From assembly GCF_025398035.1 (NCBI RefSeq), contig NZ_CP104558.1, positions 1,550,001-1,614,000 of the forward strand: DNA of 64,000 nucleotides, in the 5' to 3' direction. This DNA comes from Rossellomorea vietnamensis (GTDB lineage Bacteria; Bacillota; Bacilli; Bacillales; Bacillaceae_B). The notes under the pieces are model-generated. The model ran no database searches, had not been told where the DNA came from, and saw only the letters and a list, made by a program, of their open reading frames with translations. Below, one piece after another: positions 36,160 to 45,116 of the stretch. The first letter of the stretch is position 1; every line of letters starts with the position of its first letter. The position numbers and the translations under genes were made by a program.

Positions 36160-36277
36160 CATTTTTGCTTATGGAAATTTTTTCTCAGCTCCCACTTTCC
36201 CGTTGATTGAAGAGTATAGTAGGGTTGGATAGATAAATCAATTAATTGATTTATTGATACTCCACTCCTGAAAAACA

Positions 36278-36303
36278 CAAAAAAGCCGGCATGTCCGCCG
36301 ACT
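36278..36303 (-). terminator. Terminator of the Cys-rich hypothetical gene
   Basis: On the minus strand AGTCGGC and GCCGGCT pair (one G-U) and are followed by TTTTTTG. Confidence 0.75.
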
Positions 36304-36306
36304 CTA

Positions 36307-36735
36307 TTAATACCAATGCTCCCAGTTGTCTTTATAGCACTCATGCTTCTTTGTATGGCATGTGCAGTTTTTAATCTTTTTCAATTCGCATAGAATGTCT
36401 TCTAGAAGATCTTTGATGTCTTGATGCTTGTCTTTTTTACAATCATCATGCTTATAGGATTCACAAGGTTTTTTATACATATGCTTATTCACCACCTTTT
36501 CAACCATTGGGATCATATTCATCACATTTGCCATGCCCCCTAAGTTTCCAAGTGAAGCCATTGCATCCAGAGAACCCTTTCCTTGAGAATCTAACAGTCC
36601 TTTGAGATGATCCTCACTCAGTAATGAGCTTAATTTCTCTTTTGCCGATTCCAGATCCAGTTTACTTCCATCTTCTTTTGTGTATTGATTGATTAAATCC
36701 ATTAGTCCTTCTAGTGGATTATTTTTTTCACTCAT
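36307..36735 (-). CDS. Hypothetical protein with Cys/His/Lys-rich tail
   Basis: 142 residues from ATG 36735 (GGAGGGG 6 bp upstream). The first 90 residues are helical and end in a Gly/Met/Asn-rich patch (NLGGMANVMNMIPMVEK). The last 50 hold six Cys and several His: KPCESYKHDDCKKDKH..., then ILCELKKIKNCTCHTKKHECYKDNWEHWY. This looks like metal binding or disulfide cross-linking, as in spore coat or crust proteins. I do not recognise the family. Confidence 0.65.
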   Translation of the reverse strand: MSEKNNPLEGLMDLINQYTKEDGSKLDLESAKEKLSSLLSEDHLKGLLDSQGKGSLDAMASLGNLGGMANVMNMIPMVEKVVNKHMYKKPCESYKHDDCKKDKHQDIKDLLEDILCELKKIKNCTCHTKKHECYKDNWEHWY

Positions 36736-36877
36736 AGATTTCCCCTCCATCTTATTGCAAATCCCTCACTTATTCAGTACTTGTAAAGCACCTTACATGG
36801 TTATCTTATGTATGTATTGCTAGTTTCGAATGATAGAAACGTCTATTTTCTAGTAAAAAGGGCTATTTCAACCATAA

Positions 36878-36914
36878 AAAAATGCTAGACCTAAAGAGCA
36901 GGTCTAGCATTTTC
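36878..36914 (-). terminator. Terminator of katE
   Basis: AAAATGCTAGACC pairs with GGTCTAGCATTTT; seven T follow on the minus strand. Confidence 0.88.
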
Positions 36915-36935
36915 CCGTTACTATTTCTACTATCT

Positions 36936-38987
36936 TTATACTAATTCACGATCCCAATGCCGATGTGCTGCGATGGCTGCAGTGAAGTCCTCTGCGAATG
37001 ACTTCATGTCTTCCCCGGTTACCACGCCCGGACCCTTCACACCTGCTTCTTCCAGCCAGTGTAAACCTTCATGTGTGGCACCGATCGGTTTAAAGTGAGA
37101 ATACGCTTCTTTTACAAAGTAGGTGGTATCTTGAGAGAATTTCTTATCTACGTTTTCTCCACCTACAACGTACAGGCTGTCGAATAAGACCGATTCTCCC
37201 GTTAAGAATGTGTGGTCCACTTCAAGCTCTGTGCCGTCATCACCTTTGCGCGTCCCCAGTTTGTCACTGATGATTTCAGGCTGAATCCCTTCTTCTTTAA
37301 GGGCAGAGAGGACACGGCTCACTTCTTCCCCTTTGAAGCCATTCCCTACGATGACACCGACTTTGCGGGTAGCCGGCTTCTTTTTCGTGTTTTCCTGACT
37401 TAAAGCCGGGGAAGATTTCGTAACCTTCGATCCTTTTCCTTCAGGTACTTCTATATTGATCGCTTCCGCAAAACCTTTTGCCAGATCCATACTGACGTTT
37501 GCAAACATATCGACGATCTGTTTCTGAACCGATTTGCTTTTCACTTTTCCCAGCTCAAAGCTGAAGGCTTGAATGATATGCTCCTTCTCCGGCTTACTCA
37601 TGCTATTCCAGAATAGTGTAGCCTGAGAGAAGTGGTCCTTGAAGCTTTCACTTCTTGTACGTACTTTCCTGCCCTCCATCTTTTCCTGATAGTGGGTGTA
37701 CCCGCCTTCTTTCTCAGAAGCAGGGGCCGGTGTATTATGAGCCAGTGAATTGTTATGATAGCTCACCGGTCCTTTATTGATCGTATGGCGTCCGTATCCA
37801 TCACGCTGGTTATTGTGGAAAGGACACACAGGTCTATTGATCGGAAGCTCGTGGAAGTTTGGTCCCCCGAGACGGATTAATTGTGTATCTGTATAGGAGA
37901 ATAGGCGTCCCTGTAACAACGGATCATTGGAGAAATCGATTCCAGGCACAACAGATCCAGGATGGAATGCCGCCTGCTCCGTTTCGGCAAACACATTGTC
38001 CACATTGCGGTTCAACGTCATTTTCCCGACGATCTTCACAGGGATCTCCTCTTCCGGCCATAGCTTCGTAGGGTCAAGGACATCAAAGTCAAAGTTGAAC
38101 TCATCTTCCTCCTTGATGAGCTGAACACCCAGTTCATACTCCGGATAGTCCCCTCCCTCGATGGATTCGTATAGATCACGACGGTGGAAATCAGGGTCTT
38201 TTCCGTTAATCTTCTGTGCTTCATCCCAAACGAGTGAGTGTGTTCCGAGTACAGGTTTCCAGTGGAATTTCACGAAATGGGCTTTCCCTTCCTCGTTCAC
38301 CAGACGGAATGTATGGACACCAAAGCCTTCCATCATACGGAAACTGCGGGGGATCGCCCGATCGGACATGGCCCACATCACCATATGAGCGGACTCCTGA
38401 TTGTTTGCAATAAAGTCCCAGAATGTATCGTGGGCAGAAGCAGCCTGAGGCATTTCGTTATGTGGCTCAGGTTTAAGGGCATGAACAAGATCCGGAAATT
38501 TGATCGCATCCTGAATGAAGAAGACGGGAATATTGTTCCCTACCAGATCGTAATTCCCTTCCTCTGTATAAAATTTAGTGGCAAATCCCCGGGCATCACG
38601 CACTGCCTCGGCAGAACCCCTGGATCCCGCCACTGTGGAAAAGCGGACAAATACAGGTGTCTTTGTCGACGTGTCCTGAAGGAATTTAGCCCTTGTATAT
38701 TCTTTCATAGAGTCATAGAGTTCGAACTCCCCATGTGCCGCGAATCCCCGGGCATGGACAATCCTTTCAGGGATCCGTTCATGGTCGAAGTGGGTCATCT
38801 TCTCACGAAAATGAAAATCCTCCATTAAAGTAGGTCCACGCTCTCCGGCTTTCAGGGAAAACTCATCCTCTGATACCCTCAGCCCTTGATTGGTTGTCAG
38901 ATGCTTTCCTTCGTCATCCACTCTATACTGTTCAAGCTGTTCATCTTTACTTTTACCATTCACCTTCGTACGACGATCGTCTCCCAT
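36936..38987 (-). CDS. katE: Large-subunit catalase (HPII type)
   Basis: 683 residues from ATG 38987 (GAGGGATG upstream); an upstream in-frame codon at 39032 lacks support. A clade 2 catalase: catalytic His in [13 protein letters not shown], Asn in [13 protein letters not shown], haem Tyr in [15 protein letters not shown] flavodoxin/DJ-1-like C-terminal domain starts near residue 530 ([20 protein letters not shown]), which explains the large size. It breaks down hydrogen peroxide in the cytoplasm. A SigB promoter lies upstream, matching katE of B. subtilis, which is a general stress gene. Confidence 0.96.
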   Translation of the reverse strand: MGDDRRTKVNGKSKDEQLEQYRVDDEGKHLTTNQGLRVSEDEFSLKAGERGPTLMEDFHFREKMTHFDHERIPERIVHARGFAAHGEFELYDSMKEYTRAKFLQDTSTKTPVFVRFSTVAGSRGSAEAVRDARGFATKFYTEEGNYDLVGNNIPVFFIQDAIKFPDLVHALKPEPHNEMPQAASAHDTFWDFIANNQESAHMVMWAMSDRAIPRSFRMMEGFGVHTFRLVNEEGKAHFVKFHWKPVLGTHSLVWDEAQKINGKDPDFHRRDLYESIEGGDYPEYELGVQLIKEEDEFNFDFDVLDPTKLWPEEEIPVKIVGKMTLNRNVDNVFAETEQAAFHPGSVVPGIDFSNDPLLQGRLFSYTDTQLIRLGGPNFHELPINRPVCPFHNNQRDGYGRHTINKGPVSYHNNSLAHNTPAPASEKEGGYTHYQEKMEGRKVRTRSESFKDHFSQATLFWNSMSKPEKEHIIQAFSFELGKVKSKSVQKQIVDMFANVSMDLAKGFAEAINIEVPEGKGSKVTKSSPALSQENTKKKPATRKVGVIVGNGFKGEEVSRVLSALKEEGIQPEIISDKLGTRKGDDGTELEVDHTFLTGESVLFDSLYVVGGENVDKKFSQDTTYFVKEAYSHFKPIGATHEGLHWLEEAGVKGPGVVTGEDMKSFAEDFTAAIAAHRHWDRELV

Positions 38988-39044
38988 TCTTTCATCCCTC
39001 TCATGTTTATTAATGTTTACTATGTAAAACATTCTGATTATCTA

Positions 39045-39069
39045 GTACCCTTGATGGATTGATGTAAAC
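39045..39069 (-). promoter_or_regulatory. SigB promoter of katE
   Basis: GTTTAC (39064-39069), 13 bp and GGGTAC (39045-39050) match the SigB consensus GTTTAA-N12-14-GGGTAT with one mismatch in each half. Confidence 0.82.
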
Positions 39070-39122
39070 ATTTATTGGAAGGTCGGGATTTATGATTTTT
39101 TTAATTTTTTCCTTTACTGCGT

Positions 39123-39166
39123 AACATTGTTCTGTTAAACTGAATCTACAGTAACGTAACAATGTT
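39123..39166 (+). promoter_or_regulatory. Inverted AACATTGTT/AACAATGTT pair upstream of yhbD
   Basis: AACATTGTT (39123-39131) and AACAATGTT (39158-39166) are exact reverse complements with 26 bp between them, each preceded by GT. They lie in the katE-yhbD divergent spacer and may bind the HTH protein encoded next to them. Confidence 0.35.
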
Positions 39167-39190
39167 TTGTTTCGAAAAGAGGAGATCCCC

Positions 39191-39826
39191 ATGGAAACCG
39201 ATTTTATTTCTAAAAAGGAAGTACTGGAACTGACCGGGATATCCTACGGACAGCTTTACCGCTGGAAACGTAAGAATATCATTCCGGAAGGATGGTTCAT
39301 CAAGAAATCCAGCTACACCGGTCAGGAGACCTTCTTCCCGAGGGAGAAGATGCTTGCCCGGATCGATGCAATCAAAGAAATGAAAGATGATTACTCCCTG
39401 GATGAGCTTTCGGATTTCTTTTCACCCAATCCCGCGAGGATCGAAGTCAGTGAAGAAGAACTATCGTCGCACAACATTCTTTCAGAACACACCATGGCTT
39501 TCTGTACATCCCTATTACCAGCAAGAAAAGCGTACGATTTCCAGGACATCCTGCATATGGTGATCATCGAAAAGTGCCATAGGTTAGAAATCCCTAAAGA
39601 AGCTCAGCAAACCCTTTATCTTTTTCTTCATGAGAAGTTTACACCACTGAAAGAATCTTCCCTTGAGCTGATCGGTATCCGGAAAAGTGAGGAGTATATG
39701 TGGATGCTCCTGCCCCTCCCTTCAGACTTTCTTGTGGACCATACGGCTCAAGTCGTATTGAGATTCGATCTGCAACAAATGATGGAAGAATTGAAAATCA
39801 CGTTAACGAATACAAAGGGGATCTGA
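39191..39826 (+). CDS. yhbD: YhbD-like protein (DUF4004) with MerR-like HTH
   Basis: 212 residues from ATG 39191 (GAGGAGAT upstream). The N-terminal 75 residues read as a MerR-type winged helix: FISKKEVLELTGISYGQLYRWKRKNIIP, then TFFPREKMLARIDAIKEMKDDYSLDEL. The remaining 130 residues form a domain without recognisable catalytic motif. It precedes the bactofilin gene by 26 bp, as yhbD precedes yhbE in B. subtilis. It may regulate or cap the bactofilin, which is inference. Confidence 0.82.
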   Translation: METDFISKKEVLELTGISYGQLYRWKRKNIIPEGWFIKKSSYTGQETFFPREKMLARIDAIKEMKDDYSLDELSDFFSPNPARIEVSEEELSSHNILSEHTMAFCTSLLPARKAYDFQDILHMVIIEKCHRLEIPKEAQQTLYLFLHEKFTPLKESSLELIGIRKSEEYMWMLLPLPSDFLVDHTAQVVLRFDLQQMMEELKITLTNTKGI

Positions 39827-39852
39827 CGTCCCTTTAATTGGAGGAGAAATGC

Positions 39853-40644
39853 ATGAATACAGTGGAAAAGAAAAAGCTTCATGACTTGAAGATCAGCGGG
39901 TCCGGAACATCCGGCGGCGGACAATTTGATGAAGTGAAGATCAGTGGAAGCGGGAAGATCGCAGGGGATATCGACTGCCGTGAAATGAGAATATCGGGTT
40001 CCGGCACCGTTGCAGGTGATATTAAAGCAGGCCTGATCAAAACAAGCGGTTCTTCCTCCATCGAAGGAGATACGAAAGCCGAAACAATAACAACGAGCGG
40101 GAGTTCCAAATATGAAGGATCCGTGATGGCATCCGACATGACGATAAGTGGATCCAGTAAGGTGACCCGGAATCTGATCGTTGAAAAATTCAAGGTGAGC
40201 GGCTCATGCAAGGTAGGTGGAAAAATTCAGGGCGGATTGATCAGGGCGAGCGGATCGTTAACGGTTGGAGAGGATTGTGAAGTCGAAACCTTCTCAACTT
40301 CAGGCTCTGTGCATATTGATGGATTGCTGAACGCCGACAATGTCCAGATTGAGATCAACCATAAATCATCCATTAAAGAAATCGGCGGTGAAAAAATTTC
40401 AGTGACTCACCACTCTTCAAGCAAACTACTAAAACAGGTAGTCAACTTCTTTCTTCAAAAGGAAGATTACTTATTTTCCGAACTGATCGAAGGGGACGAA
40501 GTCTATCTTGAAAATACGAAGGCAAAACTCGTTCGCGGAAAAAACGTCGTAATCAGCGAGAATTGTGAAATCGATACGGTAGAATACTCCGGCACCATCG
40601 AGATACACAAGGACAGCTCGATCAGAAACAAAGTGAAAATCTGA
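39853..40644 (+). CDS. Bactofilin-like polymer-forming protein (YhbE/YhbF type)
   Basis: 263 residues, ATG 39853 after GGAGGAG. The first 150 residues are a series of short repeats with SGSG/SGSS every 15-20 residues (KISGSGTSGGGQFDEVKISG, ISGSGTVAGDIKAG, TSGSSSIEGDTKAE), the right-handed beta-helix of bactofilins (DUF583). A second repeat block follows at about 190-263 (GEDCEVE, GLLNADNV, SSIRNKVKI). No membrane helix. It should polymerise into filaments involved in cell shape, motility or envelope placement. Operon with yhbD. Confidence 0.88.
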   Translation: MNTVEKKKLHDLKISGSGTSGGGQFDEVKISGSGKIAGDIDCREMRISGSGTVAGDIKAGLIKTSGSSSIEGDTKAETITTSGSSKYEGSVMASDMTISGSSKVTRNLIVEKFKVSGSCKVGGKIQGGLIRASGSLTVGEDCEVETFSTSGSVHIDGLLNADNVQIEINHKSSIKEIGGEKISVTHHSSSKLLKQVVNFFLQKEDYLFSELIEGDEVYLENTKAKLVRGKNVVISENCEIDTVEYSGTIEIHKDSSIRNKVKI

Positions 40645-40654
40645 CGGAACAGTG

Positions 40655-40685
40655 ACAGGGTGTGGCGCGGCCATCCCTGTTTTTT
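40655..40685 (+). terminator. Terminator of the bactofilin operon
   Basis: ACAGGG/CCCTGT with inner TGGC/GCCA, followed by TTTTTT. Confidence 0.75.
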
Positions 40686-40809
40686 CATTTTCCCCGACTC
40701 TTTACATACGCTTCATCTCCCCATAATCGAAATTTCATATTTTTATTCTGAATGTTCTGCTATATTAATAGGTATATAGTACAATCCTGCGAGGATATTG
40801 GAGGACTTT

Positions 40810-42105
40810 ATGGAACGTTTGACGGATCACCTCATCATCATCTCTTTCGATTGTTTATCTGCCCTGGACTTTCCGATTCTAAAGGGACTTCCCCACTTCC
40901 AGGAGCTGCTTGCACATGGATCGTACTGCAAAAGGGTTGAAACCATCTATCCTTCTGTCACGTATCCCTGTCACGCCACGATCGTAACCGGAAAGTACCC
41001 CAATCGCCACGGTGTGGTGAATAATACACTCCTCCAGCCTGGCAGGGAATCGCCGGACTGGCATTGGCACCGTAAATCCATTAAGGGTACCACCCTCTAT
41101 GACGAGGCAAAGAAGGGGGGCATGAAGACGGCAGCCCTCCTTTGGCCGGTGACAGCCAATGCGGATATCGATTATAATATGCCGGAAATCTTCGCCAATC
41201 GGCCCTGGCATAATCAAATCCTCGTTTCACTTTTGAATGGGAGTCCCCTCTTCCAACTGCAGATGAATCGTCTTTTTGGCCATATGCGCAAAGGCTTGAA
41301 TCAACCTGAGCTGGATGATTTCGTCCTCGAATCGACGCTTGAAACAATCAAAAGGAAACCAGATTTATTGCTTGTGCACTTTACGGACCTTGATACCCAG
41401 CGGCATTACCATGGTTTCTCTTCTGAGGAAGCACATGCAGCCCTCCGCCGCCATGATGACAGATTGGGAAGGATCGTAGGAGCGTTAAGGGACAACGGCA
41501 TCTATGATAAGTCGACGATCGTAGCCCTTGGTGATCATAGTGCCCTCGATGAATCGAAGGCCGTCCAACTCAACACCCTCCTTAAAGAAAAGGGGTTCAT
41601 CAACGTAAGCCACCGCGGGAAGGTCACTGACTGGAAAGCATATTGCAAAGGGTGTGATGGTTCTGCTTATGTGTACACAAAGGATCCCGTTTCGACACAA
41701 GAAGTGAAGGCGCTATTGGAACGATTACAACCAGATCCGGCCAATGGAATCGAATCCATACTCACTGGAGAAGAAGCTGCCCGGAAAGGGGCCGATGAAC
41801 ACTGTTCGTTCATGCTCGAAGCCAGACTCGGGTTTTATTTTAAAGATGCACTGGATGGTTCCTTCATCCACACAATCACTCCGGAAGATGTGAAGCATAA
41901 GCGTTACACGTATGGCTCTCACGGCTATTCTCCGGAAAAGGAGAACTACTCCACGATCTTCATGGCGGCGGGAAAAGGAATTCGTCCTCACCTCGAGATT
42001 CCTTCCATGGGTCTCATTGATGAAGGACCGACATTTGCCAGATTGCTCGGACTCACCTTAGAAGATATTGACGGAAAAATGATTGAAGAAGTATTGGATA
42101 TCTAA
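40810..42105 (+). CDS. Alkaline-phosphatase-fold phosphodiesterase/nucleotide pyrophosphatase
   Basis: 431 residues from ATG 40810 (GGAGGAC). Motifs of the ENPP/AP superfamily: Asp in IISFDCLSALD, nucleophile Thr in YPSVTYPCHATIVTGKYPNRHG, then HFTDLDTQRHYHG (metal Asp and His) and VALGDHSALDE (Asp-His pair), and HGYSPEKENY with the final metal His. No signal peptide, so a cytoplasmic enzyme. Substrate unknown; nucleotides, phosphonates or phosphodiesters are possible. The downstream transporter gene starts 31 bp after its stop. Confidence 0.85.
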   Translation: MERLTDHLIIISFDCLSALDFPILKGLPHFQELLAHGSYCKRVETIYPSVTYPCHATIVTGKYPNRHGVVNNTLLQPGRESPDWHWHRKSIKGTTLYDEAKKGGMKTAALLWPVTANADIDYNMPEIFANRPWHNQILVSLLNGSPLFQLQMNRLFGHMRKGLNQPELDDFVLESTLETIKRKPDLLLVHFTDLDTQRHYHGFSSEEAHAALRRHDDRLGRIVGALRDNGIYDKSTIVALGDHSALDESKAVQLNTLLKEKGFINVSHRGKVTDWKAYCKGCDGSAYVYTKDPVSTQEVKALLERLQPDPANGIESILTGEEAARKGADEHCSFMLEARLGFYFKDALDGSFIHTITPEDVKHKRYTYGSHGYSPEKENYSTIFMAAGKGIRPHLEIPSMGLIDEGPTFARLLGLTLEDIDGKMIEEVLDI

Positions 42106-42136
42106 TGAAGATTCTGTTTCCTTAGGGGGAAAAACC

Positions 42137-43411
42137 ATGAAACGTTTTTCGAAAGAAGAAAGCAGCTGGATTTTTTATGATTGGGCCAATTCAGCGTATT
42201 CCATCATCATTTCCACCGCCGTCTTTCCGCTCTTTTATAAAGCGGCTGCTACAAATGCCGGTGTCAGTGCCGCTAATTCAACGGCCTATTTGGGATACAC
42301 CATTGCCATAGCGACCTTCATCCTGGCCATGATCGGCCCCATCCTTGGGACCATCGCCGATTATGAGGGATATAAGAAGAAGTTCTTTTCCTTCTTCTTT
42401 GCACTGGGTGTGACGTTCACCCTCCTCCTCGCTTTCGTCCCGAGCGATCAATGGCTGCTCCTTTTAGTCTTTTATACAGTGGCAGCAGTCGGCTCAGCCG
42501 GTTCGAACGTCTTCTACGATGCCTTTCTGACCGACGTTACGACGGAAGAACGGATGAATCGTGTATCGTCACGTGGATTTGGATTCGGGTATATCGGGAG
42601 CACGATACCGTTCATCCTAAGCATCGCCATCATCATCTTATCCCAGAACGGGACCCTTCCCATCTCCGTTACCTCCGCCAGTAAGATTGCCTTTGTGATC
42701 ACCGCTTTATGGTGGGGTCTCTTCTCTATACCGCTATTAAAGAATGTCCATCAGCGCTACTTCATCCAACGGGAAAAAAGCCCAGTCGCGAACAGCTTCA
42801 AACGTCTTGGCAAAACGATGAAAGAAATCAGAAAATACCGGGCACTCTTTTTATTCCTGCTTGCTTACTTCTTTTATATTGACGGTGTCGGCACCATCAT
42901 CACCATGTCCACGGCGTACGGGTCGGATCTTGGGATCACCTCCACCAACCTTTTGATCATCCTTTTTGTGACCCAGGTGGTGGCTGGACCATTCGCGATT
43001 CTCTATGGAAGGCTGGCTGAAAAATTCACGGGTAAAAAGATGCTGTATGTAGGCATTTCAGTGTATATCATCGTTTGCATTTACGCCAATTTCTTAGAGA
43101 CAACCATGGATTTCTGGATCCTCGCCATGCTCGTCGCTTCTTCACAAGGAGGCATCCAGGCACTGAGCAGGGCTTATTTTGCGAAGCTGATACCGAAGAA
43201 AAATGCCAACGAATTCTTCGGGTTTTATAATATTTTCGGTAAATTTGCATCGATTCTCGGGCCCTTATTAGTGGCAGTCACCGCACAATTGACCGGTGCG
43301 TCCAACAGTGGAGTATTCAGTCTTGTCATCCTCTTTATCATAGGGATTGTCATCCTTGCTTTCGTACCCGAACCGACAGAAGCTGACGTCGAGAAGTCAG
43401 CCATCGTATAA
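42137..43411 (+). CDS. MFS transporter, Atg22/UMF1 family
   Basis: 424 residues with 12 membrane segments, starting MKRFSKEESSWIFYDWANSA at ATG 42137 (AGGGGG upstream). The FYDWANSAYS block and SSRGFGFGYIGS are characteristic of vacuole-effluxer Atg22-like proteins, and AKLIPKKNANEFFGFYNIFGKFASILGPLL of the C-terminal half. Transported compound unknown; amino acids in yeast Atg22. Probably co-transcribed with the phosphodiesterase gene. Confidence 0.88.
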   Translation: MKRFSKEESSWIFYDWANSAYSIIISTAVFPLFYKAAATNAGVSAANSTAYLGYTIAIATFILAMIGPILGTIADYEGYKKKFFSFFFALGVTFTLLLAFVPSDQWLLLLVFYTVAAVGSAGSNVFYDAFLTDVTTEERMNRVSSRGFGFGYIGSTIPFILSIAIIILSQNGTLPISVTSASKIAFVITALWWGLFSIPLLKNVHQRYFIQREKSPVANSFKRLGKTMKEIRKYRALFLFLLAYFFYIDGVGTIITMSTAYGSDLGITSTNLLIILFVTQVVAGPFAILYGRLAEKFTGKKMLYVGISVYIIVCIYANFLETTMDFWILAMLVASSQGGIQALSRAYFAKLIPKKNANEFFGFYNIFGKFASILGPLLVAVTAQLTGASNSGVFSLVILFIIGIVILAFVPEPTEADVEKSAIV

Positions 43412-43413
43412 AG

Positions 43414-43449
43414 AAAAAAGAGCCTGAACGCTTATGTTCAGGCTCTTTC
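43414..43449. terminator. Bidirectional terminator
   Basis: AAAGAGCCTGAAC and GTTCAGGCTCTTT, perfect 13-bp arms, between convergent genes. Confidence 0.9.
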
Positions 43450-43462
43450 TTAAGCATTTCAA

Positions 43463-44098
43463 TTAGAAAGTATGTGCTGCGTCTTTCGCGCGGGCAATCG
43501 CATCTTCCTTGATTTCCTGTGCTTTATCAGGCATCGCCGCATGTCCCTCCACAAATACACCCTCAAAGGAAGGCACACCAAAAAACTGCATGATAAGGCT
43601 TAAATAACGATGCCCCATTTCCATGCCTGCTGCCGGTCCTTCAGAGTAAATACCGCCACGGGCCTGGATATGTATCGCTTTCTTGTCCGTCAATAAGCCA
43701 ACCGGTCCCTGTTCCGTATACTTGAACGATTTCCCGGCCACTGCCACGGAATCGATATATGCTTTCATCACCGGTGGAAATAAAAAATTCCAGAAAGGGG
43801 TCACAAACACGTATTTATCAGCCCCGATGAACTGATCGGATAGTTCATTCAAGCGGTTTACTTTCTTCTGCTCTTCCATGGAAAGCTCCTCAAATCCTTT
43901 ACCTGCTTGAAGCTTCCCCCATCCACTGAAGACATCCGCATCGATATGGGGAATATGCTCCCGGTACAAATCGAGGTGAATCACCTCATCATCCCCGTTC
44001 ACTTCCTTATACGTATCCATAAATGCTTTCGCAACCGCCATGCTGTACGATTGGGTATCGTCATGAGGATGCGCGGTAATATATAATACCTTTGCCAT
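43463..44098 (-). CDS. azoR: FMN-dependent NADH-azoreductase
   Basis: 211-residue flavodoxin-like quinone/azo reductase. The FMN phosphate loop is in [20 protein letters not shown], the FMN ring contact in [21 protein letters not shown], and the [21 protein letters not shown] segment is typical of AzoR. It uses NADH to reduce quinones and azo dyes and likely serves thiol or electrophile stress defence. ATG 44098 with GAAAGGATGGATG upstream. Confidence 0.92.
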   Translation of the reverse strand: MAKVLYITAHPHDDTQSYSMAVAKAFMDTYKEVNGDDEVIHLDLYREHIPHIDADVFSGWGKLQAGKGFEELSMEEQKKVNRLNELSDQFIGADKYVFVTPFWNFLFPPVMKAYIDSVAVAGKSFKYTEQGPVGLLTDKKAIHIQARGGIYSEGPAAGMEMGHRYLSLIMQFFGVPSFEGVFVEGHAAMPDKAQEIKEDAIARAKDAAHTF

Positions 44099-44177
44099 TC
44101 ATCATCCATCCTTTCTTCTATTAACTCACAATCGTATTTTGTGAAGATATGAATGGAATTATCCTTTTTGAACGGTT

Positions 44178-44211
44178 AAAAAAAAGAATGCTGCCCTTTA
44201 GGACAGCATTC
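44178..44211 (-). terminator. Terminator of the 47-residue protein gene
   Basis: GAATGCTGTCC and GGGCAGCATTC pair around TAAA; eight T follow on the minus strand. Confidence 0.88.
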
Positions 44212-44216
44212 GATGC

Positions 44217-44360
44217 TTACTCTTCTTCACCTGGTACTTCAAACGGGTTTCCCCCGATATTTTTTCTCATTTCGTCTGTTAGTTCAAATGGAGTGTTTTC
44301 TTGTGCTTCCCCTGCTGCGAAATGGTGACTGCCATCAAAGTGAAATGGTTTACCTTCCAA
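44217..44360 (-). CDS. 47-residue protein of unknown function
   Basis: Starts at TTG 44360 with a consensus GGAGGTG 6 bp upstream. The peptide reads MEGKPFHFDGSHHFAAGEAQ, then ENTPFELTDEMRKNIGGNPF and EVPGEEE; it is acidic, without a membrane segment. A strong terminator follows its stop after 5 bp, so the unit is complete. Not recognised. The opposite-strand frame over the same bases has no ribosome site and is a shadow. Confidence 0.7.
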   Translation of the reverse strand: MEGKPFHFDGSHHFAAGEAQENTPFELTDEMRKNIGGNPFEVPGEEE

Positions 44361-44456
44361 TCTCGACACCTCCGTTTTACTATAGTATGACCATTATGTA
44401 CAGGTCCATTCAGCACAGACCTTTTACCCGGTAGTATTTACTTATTATAATATGCT

Positions 44457-44993
44457 TCACTTCCAGAAGATATCCTTTTTTCCCATTTTATATTGATATT
44501 TTTTATTTTCTAATACCACGACCTGTTCAGGGGATGATGCTGCCACATGCTTTGTTTCCTCCACGAGGTGCTGAATGAGACCATGGCATTGCTTCGCCCC
44601 TTTCACAAGGAGGGGCACGCCGATCCAATCGATCTTCAGTTCCCTTGAGAAGAAACCTCCCGCTGTCATCATTGGAGGGACGGTCGGTGAAGTATTGGAA
44701 ATGATGATCTTCTCTTCTTGTCCGTATCGATTCAGCAAAATGCCACTCAGATCGGTTAAGGCAGGGACCACATACTTGGAATTCCTTCGTCCGATCGTAT
44801 AGACGGGATGACCTTCGTCGTCCGTTCCATGATAGAGAATGTGTCCCGTGTCTTTCTTTGTAAGCTGGTTAAAATAAGGAACTGAAAGGATCTCCTTCTT
44901 CGTTAACTTCCCCGGTTTCAATAATTGTAAGTGATAAGCCGCAGCCATGGATGTGGTATGAGTGCCACCGAAATCGTTGTATATATAAATCAT
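44457..44993 (-). CDS. DUF3189 family protein
   Basis: 178 residues starting MIYIYNDFGGTHTTSMAAAYHLQLLKPGK, the motif YGGTHTS-like plus AAAxHL that marks DUF3189. Continues with GHILYHGTDDEGHPVYTIGRR and WIGVPLLVKGAKQCHGLIQHL. Some relatives are spore-formers' proteins of unknown role. ATG 44993 with AGGTGATC upstream. Confidence 0.78.
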   Translation of the reverse strand: MIYIYNDFGGTHTTSMAAAYHLQLLKPGKLTKKEILSVPYFNQLTKKDTGHILYHGTDDEGHPVYTIGRRNSKYVVPALTDLSGILLNRYGQEEKIIISNTSPTVPPMMTAGGFFSRELKIDWIGVPLLVKGAKQCHGLIQHLVEETKHVAASSPEQVVVLENKKYQYKMGKKDIFWK

Positions 44994-45070
44994 CTGATCA
45001 CCTATAAAAGTCGTTTTCTTCAGTATGAACGGTTGGGGTGGAGAGTATCCCTTTTCATGTTAATTCAATA

Positions 45071-45103
45071 AAAAAACCTGCTCCCACGAATGGGAAAGCA
45101 GGA
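45071..45103 (-). terminator. Terminator of the ferritin-like gene
   Basis: On the minus strand CCTGCTTTCCCA and TGGGAGCAGG pair around TTCG, then seven T. Confidence 0.85.
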
Positions 45104-45116
45104 ATACACGATAGAA

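Noticed and set aside
36156-36344. Minus-strand open frame of 62 codons
   Set aside because: It overlaps the clpE promoter and CtsR boxes and the end of a better supported gene, and has no ribosome site.
44126-44144. TCACAA-N7-TTGTGA upstream of azoR as a Rex or Fnr site
   Set aside because: The half-sites are in the opposite order to TTGTGA-N-TCACAA, so the consensus is not met.
44213-44434. Plus-strand frame of 73 codons
   Set aside because: Opposite strand to the 47-residue TTG gene, which has the ribosome site and terminator.
44686-44700. GGAGGGACGGTCGG as another family 1 repeat end
   Set aside because: It is inside the DUF3189 coding sequence, mismatched after GGACGG and has no partner end nearby.
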